Shown here in pieces: positions 24,024-36,276 of a DNA stretch of 64,000 nucleotides. Under the pieces are notes generated by a model, which was not told where the DNA came from, did no database searches, and was given only the letters and a program-made list of their open reading frames with translations. The DNA is taken from contig JAKULF010000001.1 of the NCBI GenBank assembly GCA_022661535.1, positions 372,001 through 436,000 of the forward strand, in the 5' to 3' direction. The stretch is from Eutypa lata (Eukaryota > Ascomycota > Sordariomycetes > Xylariales > Diatrypaceae). How positions within the stretch are numbered: the stretch's first letter is position 1; each line of letters begins with the position of its first letter. The position numbers and the translations under genes are program-made.

Positions 24024-24351
24024 TGTGATATATGTATGTGAAGAGTAAGGATATAGAGGGACGAGGGAGATGGCGCCACAAGAGAAAAAATCACAATAAA
24101 AGAGGGAAGACCCAAAAACTTCTACTGTGGGAGAAGAAGAATGGAGAAATCTGGGAGGGAAGAGAAGTCTGGTTAATAATGGCTTTTTGAAAGTTGAAGC
24201 TTTAGAAAATTTAGTCGTCACGGAGCAATCGGTCAACAGCCGAGGTAGTGGGAGCTAAACCAATTATGGTATAGTGTTACTGAATACCCCATCACCTTAG
24301 AAAATCGTAGAACATCAAGCATTGGAGTCTCGAACTCTTGGCGTTAATTCT

Positions 24352-24381
24352 GTTCTGATTGGTCAGAATTTCTTCGTGAAG
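24352..24381. promoter_or_regulatory. Candidate heat-shock element and CCAAT box upstream of HSP60
   Basis: CTTCGTGAAG (24372-24381) is a head-to-head nTTCn-nGAAn pair. A further nTTCn (GTTCT, 24352-24356) lies four 5-bp steps away in the same register, and an inverted CCAAT (ATTGG) is at 24358-24362. It is about 330-360 bp upstream of the HSP60 ATG. Heat-shock control is typical of the gene; the site itself is inferred. Confidence 0.4.
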
Positions 24382-24616
24382 TTGCGATATCTCGCGATAT
24401 CTACTCTGTCGGTTCTCTTGTGCAACTAATGGCTGAGACATCCCGAAAGGTATCTCTACCTAGCTTATCCCTATGTAGGCAGGCAGCATTACTGGCGTAC
24501 ATTAGTTAGGTATTACCTAGCTGCCTGGTTATTTACATATGTATATAAGCGAGATTTATAATCAAGATCTTGGAAGTTAAAACCGGAGTTTGTCCTAACA
24601 CCGTCTTCTATGATGA

Positions 24617-24624
24617 TATATAAA
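24617..24624 (+). promoter_or_regulatory. TATA box of the short-chain dehydrogenase gene
   Basis: TATATAAA 108 bp before the ATG at 24732, well placed for a fungal TATA promoter. Confidence 0.5.
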
Positions 24625-24731
24625 GGGAGGGAGGTTTCCTCTTTACCAAATGAATAGTAAATAAGCCAGACCACAATTCGATCGATTTCACCACGTTCAA
24701 ACACAATACGAATAATACAAGAACAGGCAAC

Positions 24732-25864
24732 ATGGCTAGCATAGCGAAAACCATTGTAGCAACTGGTGGCTCGTCTGGTGTCGTAAGTAAACAAACAACA
24801 CAGCATCTCAAGTTCCCATAGAATAACTCGCTACCTAAGAGACTCTAACTAACGCAGCTCATGTAGGGATTCGAGGCTATAAAGCAGATTCTTGCGCAAA
24901 CACAGCCCTACAGGTTGATTCTGGGTGTCAGAGACACCCAACGAACCAAGGCAGCTTACGATGAGTTGAAGTATGATAGTGCCAAGCATAGCTTGACTCT
25001 CCTCCCTCTGGAACTGTCCGATTTCAAAAATGTCAAGACCTTCGCAAACCAGACTATCGAGGCCCTGGGAGAGACCAAGATTGACTACCTATTCTTGAAT
25101 GCCGGCATGTATAAGAGTGCTGTAGGCCCGGGCCCTCATGGTTCGAAATGGTCCGAGACCTACCTTGTCAACCACTTATGTGAGTCCTACTCTATCGAGC
25201 ACTCGGATGTGTGAGAGACTAAGACCGGAACTAGCCCAGCACTACTTACTTCACCTGCTGCGGGAGAAACTGGAAGCATCCAAGTCCCGGATCGTCGTTG
25301 TATCCTCGGGGGCTGTTCGGAGCATCAAGGACCCTAGTAAGTGCAACTTGTTGTAAAATTGCAGTCTATCGTAGCTTACGAATCATATAGGCACCCTAGA
25401 GGACACCGTCAAAGCTGGTTCTACGGCTGGATTCGATCTCTACAGCGCAACCAAGTTCATCCAGCTGCTGGGCACTCAGTGGTGGCGGCGTCAACTTCTA
25501 GGCACCTGCCAAATCGTTGCTGTCTCGCCGGGTCTAATCCCCCAGACTGGGCTTGGGAGACACAGCGACATGAAGATTGACCTGAGCATGCCCGATGCCA
25601 AATCTGTCGCCGAAGGTATGATAAAAAGCAAATCCCATTTTTATCGCAGACTAGGAGGTAGCGAACTGACCATTTGTAGGTGGCGCGAGCCTCGTGAGAG
25701 CGTTCTTTCAGGATGATGTCCCCGAGGACCCCCAGCGGCTCTTCCTGACGAGCTGGGGTGAGTGGTGGCCGAAGGATGTTTATGGTTTGTCGCTCGATGA
25801 GAAGTTGCAGGACAAGTGGTCTCCCAGCAAGGATGAGATCGAGAAGGAAGATGTTAACGCCTAA
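24732..25864 (+). CDS. Short-chain dehydrogenase/reductase (NAD(P)-dependent)
   Basis: Predicted 291-aa SDR in five exons: 24732-24782, 24867-25179, 25235-25336, 25391-25615 and 25680-25864. The cofactor motif TGGSSGVG is assembled across the first intron. NAG follows in FLNAGMY, the catalytic Ser in VVVSSGAV, and YSATK as the YxxxK dyad. The later SPGLIPQTGL loop matches the family. Overall it resembles the retinol/protochlorophyllide-reductase-like group of fungal SDRs. Substrate is unknown. The C-terminal WGEWWPKDVYGLSLDEKLQDK extension is characteristic of this subgroup. There is no biosynthetic cluster around it. Confidence 0.88.
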
Positions 25865-26162
25865 ATCCAACCCAGGAGGTTGGCTTGGTAATATGAAATG
25901 GGTATATTCCATGATCTGTACAATTTACTTGAATGGCTGTAGAGGTTAGGAGACATATATTCCGCATGGCTAAAAATACGGATTGCGCAATGATTGTTGG
26001 AGTACCTGGTTATACTTAGCTTCTGTCTATTCCGAAATGATGACAGTGCTCCTCCATCGGATGCAATGATATATGTGCAGCTCTATCATAGGGGCTTTAG
26101 TGTATTTACAGACACCCAGGCCTACAGAAGATGCCATGCGCGTATCAAATATGAACCGTGAC

Positions 26163-27408
26163 TCAAGCACCCGGCCCGGCGATCGCGATCCTCCCATCCT
26201 TCCTAACCACATCCTGCAACGTCCTCAACACACGATCGTGCAAATTCCCCGGCGCAGCCACGAAGCCGTAATTCGCCGACAGCTTCCTCCCGGCCGTGAG
26301 GTCGATCGGCCTCCCATCGACATCCGTGATCTTCCCGCCGACCTCCTCGAACAGCAGCATCGCGCCGGCGTGGTCCCACGTCTTGGCGAGCCGCCCCCGG
26401 CTGACGTAGACCCAGAACGTGGTGTTCGCCAGCCCCAGCCCCATCACCACGTACCGGAGCACCCAGGGCAGGAGGTTGCAGCCGGGAAATGGCATCTGTA
26501 GCTGCGCGGCGGCCGCCGCGTGCAAGTCCTCGAGGCCTGACGCTAGTGCGCTCATGCTGGTCACCGACTGGAGGTCTCGCGCTGTCTCGGCGTGCTGCGG
26601 GATTGTGCGTATTGTAATAGGCGTCTCATCCGATGACCCCTCCGCCAGTAGAGACCGGACATGCGTTCCGTGCCCGCGCACGGCAAAAGCAATGCAGCCC
26701 CTTCCGTCCGGATCGAGCGAGCTATCTAGGACGGGCGCTTGCGCGTCTAGCGCTAGGTTCGGACAGCCTACGGCACTGAGAACTTGCTTTCCGTCTTCCA
26801 GCAATGCCACTGCTTGCATATTAACATGTTGTCCTTGAGCGTAACATCTTGGTTTCTAGAAAGTTCTAGCGATGATAAGACATAATATAGGTAAGAAAAC
26901 TAAGTGGCGTTTTTAGAAAAAGGCGCCGAGGATTCAGGGGCAAGATGTTTTTATACATACCGTTGATGGCATATAGACCACCATGCACAAAATTCTGCGT
27001 CCCGTCGATGGGATCGAAAACCCAGACGCGGCCTGAGCCGGCGCCCCCCGGCACACCGGCCCCGCACCAATCGATCATCTCGCAGGCCTGCTCCGGGGAA
27101 TCGGGGATCCCGTCCTCGTCCTCGCCGGCATCGCGGCGGAGGTGGCCCCAAACGCGCGCGAGGAGGGTGGGGTTCTCCCTTAGCTCGGCGGCGGACTCCT
27201 CGCCCACGAACTTGTCGTCCGGGAAGGCGGCGTGGAACGTGGCCGTCAGCAGCGCCTGGATGGCAAAGTCGGCGATCGTCACGGGGCTGAGGTCGTCTTT
27301 GGCGAGGACGCCGAGGTCCGCTTCCGCGAGGACGGATCGGCTGATCTTGGCGGCCTTTTGGAGGGCCCCGAAGGCGACCTCTAGCTCGCGGGAATAGGGG
27401 GAGTCCAT
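26163..27408 (-). CDS. Inositol-phosphatase superfamily, 3'(2'),5'-bisphosphate nucleotidase-like
   Basis: Predicted 372-aa protein; exons 27408-26961 and 26833-26163. Family members such as Hal2/Met22 hydrolyse PAP to AMP in sulfate assimilation and are Mg-dependent and Li/Na-sensitive. The metal-site motifs are intact: VGEES, VFDPIDGTQNF, and the third-metal motif WDHAGAMLLFEEVGG. DLSPVTIADFAIQALL matches the family N-terminus. The residue after DPIDGT is Gln, where PAP phosphatases usually have Lys, so an inositol- or other sugar-phosphate role is possible. The exon 2 acceptor was chosen at 26834-26835 because it yields GQHVNMQAVALLEDGK and closes the frame. Confidence 0.82.
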
Positions 27409-30400
27409 TGTGCCCGTTGCCCTTAGCGGAAGGGATGTTGCTCCTTCTTTTGGCGTTTGGAATTCACACCTATGCGGTATTATGATGATATGAGTGGGTA
27501 AGATCAATGTCCATAGAAATCCCGAAATATGCATAATTGAATACGATGTGGGCCAATATTTCCGGACCACCTGACCACATGGAATTGTCGTGGTCGTTAA
27601 ATGCATATATTACGTACTTCAAGTTTGCTACTTCGTGCTTATAGCTCATATAGCACCTGATCACTCTCTTTTCGAGAATCGGACCTGTTAATTCTGATTT
27701 TCACAGTGGCCCATCCTGGGTTCTTTATAGCAGCATTTCAGCCTAGGCATTCTTGAGCAGAAGAGGGAACCCTTAAGATAGAGTAACCCCTACTCTTTAC
27801 AATATAGTCTGGTTATCGTGTCAGAGATTATCTTGAGCCTCTCATAATGGTTGAGTACACGATTTATGCTTCTATATTCGCTCGCTAAAGACCATATTGC
27901 CTATGAACAGCTAATGACCATATAGCTATAATGAGGCTAGGGCCTGGGAGGGGGATGAATACTCAGGGGCGAAATAGCATATGGCGGCGGTCGTTTACCT
28001 CGTATATCTGCTACCGGTATAATGATACAGTTGAAAGTGCGTATTGATTCCTCATCCATAGGGTTGCATTACTCGATGAACACGGTCTCGCCTTGATTAT
28101 TCCCTGCGGTTAATTATGATTCCTACTAATGCCGGCAAGGGCTACTGGAAAAGGATTCGTTACTGGAGATGAGAATGAATCTATGTCGTCAGTGGAGTGG
28201 TTCAAGCGAAGACACTATTCGAGATATGCCAGTGAAGCTAACAAGGGGGACGCTCTGCCCTTTACTCGGTGTGGATATCCACTAGAATATCACAGATGGC
28301 GAAACTCACGTTCATATCACGATTTTGGTGATGTTGGCTTAAAGGATTCCAACTATGAAAACTTATCAGGCTCGGCATGGTGATGGATCTGCACTCCATG
28401 GGGTTGAATCAAATCAACTATGCGTTGCCTTTAACATCACGACGACAGCTAAGTTCTCTTGAAGAAAAACGACTCATTGAATATTCTAAGAGACTTGGAA
28501 GACTAGCAGTGTTGCGCAGTCAAGCGAGCCCGCTGTGTTTATAGCAACGATGAGTCAATGAGATGAGTTCATCCTGACACACTACACCCGTCGTCGCTTC
28601 TGAGGCAAGGCAGACGCCTCACTCGATGCGATGCTAGTTAGGCTGATATGGGTTAGGCCTTAATGAGGACTAATAACGGTGTAAATAGACACCTATTATC
28701 TCTATAGGCTTAGAGATTCTGACACTGGTACGCCTTCAGACTAAGCAGTCTATAATGACTTAACAAGGCCCTACTAGGATATTCGACATTGATTTTACAC
28801 TAATATGCACAAGTGACTTCTGATGCGCATAGTTAGGGTTGCACTAGATGTGCAGTGGTGTGCCGGTCAAGGCTTTTGACAGATACTTGATAAGAATTGG
28901 GTTTCAGTAGGAGGTATGCTGTATAAAAGAAAGAAAGGAAGGGGGACAATAACCTCGCAATATTCCTGATAGTTTCTGTTGTTGCAAGAAGAATCTATTG
29001 ATTGTAATGGAGACTCGAGTTGGTAAGATGCATTCCAGTAGAAGACATATGAGGGGTGTTATTGACGAGGACCTGTGCGAATAGCCGTCTACTTACCCTA
29101 ACAAGAAGACGGAGATGCAACGCAACTCCATGCCATTATGACACCACTTCAGATGCGGAACCTCCCTATTCGATACGTCATATCAATTTATCTGCTTATT
29201 TGGCCGACTACTCCCTGTAAAACACACCAAGCAGCGTTCGCTAGTTGCTTTGTCACCGCTTGCAGAATCCAAGTGTTTGCTCCTGCTCCTACCCCAACCT
29301 TCTGAGCTCGTACGTCGAGTAGCTTGGCTCGGCTCACCTCTATCTCATGGCACTTCAAAACAAAGCGATGGTTGATTATCAGATACTCTTTTGAGCTCTC
29401 TTCGTCTTTGTCACATAAAGCATAGATACACTCCTAGAAGTCAACAGGAAAAATGACGTTACCATGTTGCAAACCTTGAAGCATTTGTAGTTACTTCATT
29501 GTCCCCATTCTCGAATCAGCTGACCGATGGCGACCATTCCAGCGCGATCCTTGCCATGGGATGCCTACCAGCGAGTGCTGCAGAGAGTTTACAGGGGGCC
29601 GTTCGGGGGTTTCTCCTCCTCCAACACTTGCATATTCAGCTAAGACTGCGACAAGGAGGGCCCTGACGCACAAGCAATGTAACTTGTCATGATAATGCAA
29701 CCCACCAGTTAAAATTATATACGCGTAGCTCTAGTTCATCAGAAAAGGTTGTCTGAGATATTAGACCATCATGAACCCAGAATCGAATGACGAGTTTTAT
29801 ATGTTGGAAATCGTTCCATTCAAGTTCAAAGATAGACTACTATGGCCTGTGTTTTGGTGGATGGGTGCGATACACATAATTTACATATCTTACTTATGCA
29901 TGCGGAGACGGCAGGGAGCGATCATCCAATACTGGACACAACTCCAAGTCTCGTAAAAGATCCATGCTAGACGTGATGTATGTAGGTAGGTGCTCTTGCT
30001 AACACCTCTAAATTGCTATCCCTCTGTGCTTATCCAAATTCCCCCTTCTTCTTTTTTATATTGGGCATCGTCTGAACGTTCTTCACCGCGCATCTATCCA
30101 TCTAGACTGAACTTAAACCCATCTAGCGCTGTCAGTTTAGGGCGTTGCTTACGTTGTCCTCGAGTAAATCTGGGGTTGGCGGGTCTGTTTAGCGGTTTAG
30201 GACTGCATTTCAAGCCAGTGGAACCGGTGGCGACGGGCAACGATCCACCTATTTCCTGGGGAAGCGGGGTTAGCGCCCTCCTAACTAACGAGACCCCTGG
30301 ATTAGGCAACTGACAGAACCGGCCGTAAGCAGCTCTAGGGGATATCGCACGTGAGAAAAGCCAATGGTTTTGATATGAATGGAAGCAACAACAATTCCTG

Positions 30401-31248
30401 AGAACTTTTGGGATGGATGTCGTCGAAGTAGGAAAGCAGAGCCTCATTGTTTAATAGGCGAGTTAATGCCCGTTAGGGCATTTCCTTTTACATCGAACGA
30501 AACGTAGTGGTGTGTAGGTCTCTTAAACCCTCGTGTATGTGTGTGTGTGAAACCCCCCCGGTCCAACTTACATAGACCAAACCTTACATCGAATCAACTC
30601 CAACAACACACACGCATGTATAGGTACGGATGCAACGCCATTTACGTGGAACCAAACCCTGTTCAGTTGTCTGCTGCGCCAGGCGAAGATCTAGACTAGG
30701 TAGCTAACGGAGTAGGTAGTTGTTGCCTTCTGACTTAGGCGCAGTCTACCTGCTTATGCCCCGAAATAAACCCTAGTGATTGGATGTTTGCTTATTGATG
30801 CACATGTTATTCCGTCTTCTATTGGCTTACCCCGCTTCCTCCACGTATACATAGTATCCCTAGACTACCTAACGTGTGACGACTGATGTGTAAGTGAGTG
30901 TATTGGAATTGCCCGCCCCTTTTAAGGCTCCCGCACCCTTCCCATCCAGTGGTTGTACGTGACTTTCCTCTTGTTCAACTTTCATCAAACACACCGAAGA
31001 ATCCATCACATATAACCATTAAATATCTGTAAGAGTAGCATCTCTTATAGTAGAACATCATTAGTATACTCGCTTGTTTGGTATGCTATTACATCACTCC
31101 CTTTGACTTTATTCATATACCGACTAACACAAACTTGCCAGTAGTTAACTACCAACTCACCAGACAAGCATAACATCTCCACTCTACTCCCAGTCCCAAC
31201 ACCAACACCAACACCATCACCCCATCAACACACATAAAACTATCCAAA
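27409..31248. other. Gene-poor 3.8-kb stretch
   Basis: No frame longer than about 120 codons and none with recognisable domains. There are no terminal repeats or transposase remnants that I can see. Short frames at 28129-28383 and 29771-29956 are probably chance. The last few hundred bases are the pyrimidine-rich leader and promoter of the next small gene. Confidence 0.55.
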
Positions 31249-31575
31249 ATGCCCGTCCGCATCCCCAAGGCCAGACCCACGGAGATCGCCACGTTCGGCG
31301 CAGCGGGCGTCGCGGGCTTCGCACCGTTCTACTTCATGCTGCCGGGTGCCGAGGAGCGTCTAGCACACCAGACGGCGGTCTGGGCCCCGCGGTGGGAACG
31401 GAATATCTCACACTTCGCGTCGCCGGCGGAGCGGCTCGCGCAACGCGTCGAGCCACCCATCAACCGGGCCGTCAAGAGGATCGACAACAAGCTGCCCCTG
31501 GAGAAGGCGGCGCTAAACGTCGACCGGAGGATCAAGTACGGGCTCGAGAAGTTCGATAAGTTCAAGCAGCAGTAG
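31249..31575 (+). CDS. Small putative membrane-anchored protein, unknown
   Basis: A single-exon 108-aa frame with a clean AAAATGCC start after a C/A-rich leader typical of highly transcribed fungal genes. It reads MPVRIPKARPTEIATFG, then one hydrophobic stretch (about 17-31, GAAGVAGFAPFYFML), then a basic, helical, charged C-terminal half. Codon use is strongly GC-biased like the neighbouring real genes, whereas its flanks are AT-rich. The layout (short basic N-terminus, one TM, amphipathic tail) resembles small mitochondrial inner-membrane accessory proteins, but I do not recognise the family. Confidence 0.7.
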   Translation: MPVRIPKARPTEIATFGAAGVAGFAPFYFMLPGAEERLAHQTAVWAPRWERNISHFASPAERLAQRVEPPINRAVKRIDNKLPLEKAALNVDRRIKYGLEKFDKFKQQ

Positions 31576-33463
31576 TTACATGAAGATAAACTGAGATACG
31601 GATGCGGTTATGAAGGAAAGGGATGGATGAATGAGATACCACTATCGCTATATCGGGAAATGGAACGTGAGTTGGAGATACCTTATATTTCACATGTTGA
31701 CATGACGGACGCCCTTGCGGTAGGGTACAGAGAATGATGCACGACCTGGCATGGGAATGCCAACCTATACCAGATATATGATATAGCATCAAATAAAGGA
31801 CGTAAAACTATATTGCTGCTCCTCCGAAGTGACTTGACATCGTTCATATCATTAATACTAATGGTTTTCTGTTCAACAGAATGTTAATAAACCTGTTGGA
31901 AGCTACTCGCCTGGCGCATTGACAGGGCACACGTCACCATTTAATAGTCCCCCCCCCTCCTGACGAGATAGATAGTTTTCTGACCGCTCAATATGCCCAT
32001 CCCACACCCTATGAGCGAGTGATCTTCTTTTCTATTAATAGTTGATGCTGCACATCTATTTGATATTCTACACCAAAATATCCTATTCATCTCATTGCGT
32101 ATCCCTTGGTATGGATAACTGCGCAAGCCAACTCATGCTCCTCATGCCTATATGTTTATCGTATTGAAACCTTCTGTCTGCATGAATATACATTCACCAT
32201 TATCGATGCCTAAATAGGTAGCTTCATCCTATTCACTTTGTTGCGATGCCCCTCTTTGACTTGAACCCCAGACACTACCTAGTCTGGGCTCGTGGTTGTA
32301 ACTTCTAACCTTTGAAGACTGGCTTCATTCACCATGTATCTTCTAAAACCTAACCGACTTTCTTCCCCAAGGGAATCCTTTTAGATGGAAGTCGCAGTAC
32401 TACATATTGCCCATTTAGGCGTGGCCGGTGTAACAAAAAAAAAAAGAAAAAAAAAAAAGAAAAAAAGATGATATGCTCACGAGAAGTAGCTTCACCCTCC
32501 ACGGAGGCCTACGTGGCTTCACTATGCCGACGGTAATATTAAGTTCGAACGCCATCTACTATTAACCGGCTGACCAAAATGTAAATCCTGTATCAAAACC
32601 CACTGGTCGCTGTCGCGGCTCTAAGATCAGCTTCACCTTGGGCTCTCTGTATGAATTCTGTTGGCCAATAGGCAAGCTAAAGATGAAATACACGTTGACC
32701 ACTCCCAAATATACTACTGGCAGACACCTTATAAAGTGTATTGAGACGAGATAGAGTGCTCTCGGTGATTGCTGATATTGCTGGAATTCCGTTGTCATCT
32801 CTAGCAAGATGATATTGCTTCAATTCCCACTAAAAAGACGTATAGACTTGCTACCTGCTTGTTTAAATTATGAAACAATGATAGGATGCGTTAAAAACGA
32901 GTCGCAATCTGGCCCGATCTCGAACACGGTGAGTATGACAGTTAACCGATATAACGGTGTCTGCTTGATTCGGCAAAGGGCTTATCTCCTGAATGAAAGA
33001 GGCCTTGGCAACCCCATGGGGAGAAAGTCATTCCCCACTTCATTCCCACGGAGGCGGCTTGCTTGGCAACCGAACAGTCGGAATCATGGCGAAGATACCT
33101 TCGCGTGTCATCGACGCGAGAGAGGCTTGATGTTAGTGAGAATCCGGCTTCGTTCAGCCTATCCCCGCCAAGAAAACAAAAGAAGCTTGATTTCCTGACA
33201 TATTGATAACTACTTATTCCTAGCTGATGGGAAAAATAACGATGCGTGGAGAAATCCGCCACTAGCAATGCCCAACCTTGACCTTCGCTTAAGCGATGAG
33301 GGGGACCCTTTGGAGAAATTCGGGTTAGATATGGCCGGTTGCGCCGTCGGTGGATACGCGGCGAAATTTGAATAAATAAATTCGTATCGTCCAGAATGAA
33401 GGTAACGATTGTCAAGAGGTTGTCGGCCAGCGGATTCAAGGTGAATCGAGGTTATTCGGCGAG
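31576..33463. other. Intergenic
   Basis: AT-moderate, with a long A-rich tract at 32435-32467. Open frames on both strands near 32809-33485 overlap one another and show no domain. The end is the promoter of the glycosidase-like gene. Confidence 0.55.
32435..32467. repeat. A-rich homopolymer tract
   Basis: About 33 bp of A interrupted by single G at three points. Confidence 0.9.
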
Positions 33464-36276
33464 ATGGTGCTCTTGGGAATCGCATGTTGGCTTGCCCTGC
33501 CAGGCTTGGCGTTCGGCAAGATTGACAGGTGAGTGCGTTTAGACATACTTGAGATGGGATATTCGATGCTTATAATTATGAAGGCAGCGAATCGTGTCTC
33601 AGCATAATGTTGTTCGAACTAGCCTGATTAGCAACGAGACAACGCCTCTGCAGGTTGGCAATGGGAACTTCGCTTTCAATGTCGACAATACAGGGATGCA
33701 GGTTAGTCCAACTAGAGCTCTGCTTTACTCCCTCTGGGAACTCCCTGGTTAACCTATCAAATTCATAGACCTTCCTTCCCTTCAACACTTTATCAAGCTG
33801 GGCATGGCATAATGATTCCCTGCCTACCAACGGGTCAGTAGACATCCCTGGGGAGTGGGTGGATTTCATGCCTAACAATGTGTAGTGAGGAGCTAAGCGA
33901 TTATCATGGCATCCCCTATTCGACGCACGGTAGAAACGTATCCTACGACGTTCCTGATCCAGAATTGCCCGAGATATCCCAGTGGCTAATCTCCAACCCG
34001 AATCGGATCAACCTGGGCAGAACCGGCCTGAAGTATAGAGGTGCTACCTTGACGGCGTCCCAGATCAGCGAGCCGAGACAGGAACTCGATCTGTGGACCG
34101 GAGTTATCAAGTCGACCTTTAAAGTCGACGACCAGAAGGTGGAAGTTATAACCAGAGGCGATTTCGAAACTGACGCGGTAGCCTTCGAGGTCAATTCAAA
34201 ACTCATCTCGTCAGGCGACCTACAAGTCGAATTGGATTTCCCCTATCCTCCTATACATAGCACGAAGTACAAGTATGAGGTCTTCGCCGGGTTGTACGAT
34301 TTCCCGTTGAACCACTCGACATCTATTGTTGAGGACCGGGTACCCGGGTCAACACATATATATCACGAGTTGCAGGAAACAAGCTATTTCGTCAACCTAC
34401 GGTGGCCGCTGACAGCACCTCTTAAACTATCCCGAGACGAACCAGAAGGTTCTGATAAGGTCACTGCTCATCGGTACACGCTGTCTTCTGATTCAAAATC
34501 GTGGTCTCCGTCCTCCATTAGCTTCACGGCACGATTTTCGCCCGACAAGGAGCAGGCTGATTTGCCTCTCTTGGTAAAAACACGGAATTCTTTTGGATGG
34601 AAGCAATACTGGAACGAAGGGGGGTTCGTCGACCTGACCTCCTCTTCCAACCCCAATGCAACGGAGCTGCAGCGGCGGATTGTCCAATCTCAGTACCATG
34701 TTAGGGTCAATAGCGCAGCCAAAGGACAGTCACCCCAGGAAAGCGGACTCATGAACAATGGGTGGTATGGTGAGCATCCCCTGTTTTCGAAACTTAGCCC
34801 GGCCACCTCTTTTTGGAGTTAATGTAGTGTCAAGGCAAATTTCACATGGAAATGGTAGTATGGCATAATGCACACTGGGCCACGTGGGGTCGACAGAAGT
34901 ACTTCGATAACATATTCCCTGAGCTCTACGAGACCCTGCTGCCTTCGTCGTTTGCGAGAGCGAATGCTATGGGCTGGGAGGGGGCTAGGTAAGACGGCCT
35001 CCCCATTGGCATTCCCATATGCTGACAGTGTTCCAGATGGCCAAAGATGACGGAACTGAACACCGGCGTATCATCACCCGGTGGTATTAACGGTCTCTTG
35101 TTGTGGCAACAGGTAAGATAATGTATACTAAATACTGTTAGACACGACACGACTTCTGGTTCTAACCGGTGTATACTATAGCCACATCCAATGTATATGG
35201 CCGAGTTAGCTTACCAAGCATCACCTACATTGGCGACCTTGAAGCGCTGGGATCAAGTCTTGACAGCCACCGCTGATTACATGGCATCCTATGCATGGAA
35301 GAACGAGACCACCGGGAAATTCGATCTCGGCCCACCGTTCGTCTCCACCTATCCCCCGAGCATCGTGAAAGCCCTTATCAGAATGCTAACAAATAATACA
35401 GGTCATACGGAGTGACTGAGAACACCCCACCTCTCGAAACACGCAACCTGGCTTACGAGGTAAGTGCGAGACTGAAGAAACTACAGATGGCGTATAGACC
35501 CTCTTCTTACTTGCCTTTCTAAAGATCGCGTACTGGCGGTACGGACTCGACGTCGCCCGCGAGTGGAAAGAGAGGCTCCGCCAGCGCGTCCCGGAGACAT
35601 GGACGACGGTCGCCGAGAACCTGTCCCCGCCGCCGCAGGTCGACGGGCTCTACGCCGTTTACGACGGCCTAAATAGCACCTGGTGGGAGGACCCCGAGCT
35701 CACGGGAGATCCGCGCAGCTTGATCATGTTGCAGGGGATCCTCCCGGACACCCCCGCCGTCGATCCCGAGGTCGCCTTGAAGACGGCCGACAAGATGTGG
35801 GAGATATGGGGTGATGCCGAGATCCGCGGATGGGGACGGCCCGTCCTCGCTATCAACTCGGCGCGGATCGGGAACCCCGAGCGCGCTATCTACCACCTCA
35901 CCGCGTATGATTATTGGATCTTTGATGACGCAGGTTAGTTGCTCGCTCTACTAACTAGACCTTACCTACAGCGGTAAACTTTTTTATTTTTATTTTTATT
36001 ACATTTTGGCTGACGTTTGTTCTCTTTACTACCAGGCTTTGCTGTGAGAGGTGGTGATGGTGGCACGCCCCCGCCTTTCATACCTGGAAACGCTGGTTTC
36101 CTCTATGCAGGTATGTGGCATCGTGCCAACAACTTGGCGACATCATGCTAACTCGATTGATTTCCGAAGTGGCATACATGGCCGCGGGCTGGCGAGGCTC
36201 GCAGGGTAACGCCCCTGGCTTTCCGGATGACGGTTCGTGGGTCGTGAGGCATGAAGGCTTACTCAAAGCGCTTTAA
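33464..36276 (+). CDS. Secreted six-hairpin glycosidase-like enzyme
   Basis: Predicted 721-aa protein in 11 exons: 33464-33528, 33584-33701, 33769-33833, 33886-34769, 34835-34988, 35037-35112, 35182-35336, 35402-35459, 35525-35933, 36036-36110, 36170-36276. All phases close. The N-terminus VLLGIACWLALPGLAFG is a signal peptide. The body reads like fungal six-hairpin glycosidases related to clan GH-L (GH65/GH95-like): QVGNGNFAFNVD, then TFLPFNTLSSWAWH, a beta-rich N-terminal domain, MVVWHNAHWATWGR, TGVSSPGGINGLLLWQQ, and the helical-barrel segments ETRNLAYEIAYWRYG and GNAGFLYAVAYMAAGW. Several NxS/T sites fit secretion. Substrate is unknown. Intron 7 uses the GTTCGT donor; it is needed to give DLGPPSYGVTENTPP. 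Confidence 0.78.

Noticed and set aside
28129..29956. Short frames in the gene-poor stretch
   Set aside because: Under 90 codons, no domains, no start context or splice sites pointing to a gene.
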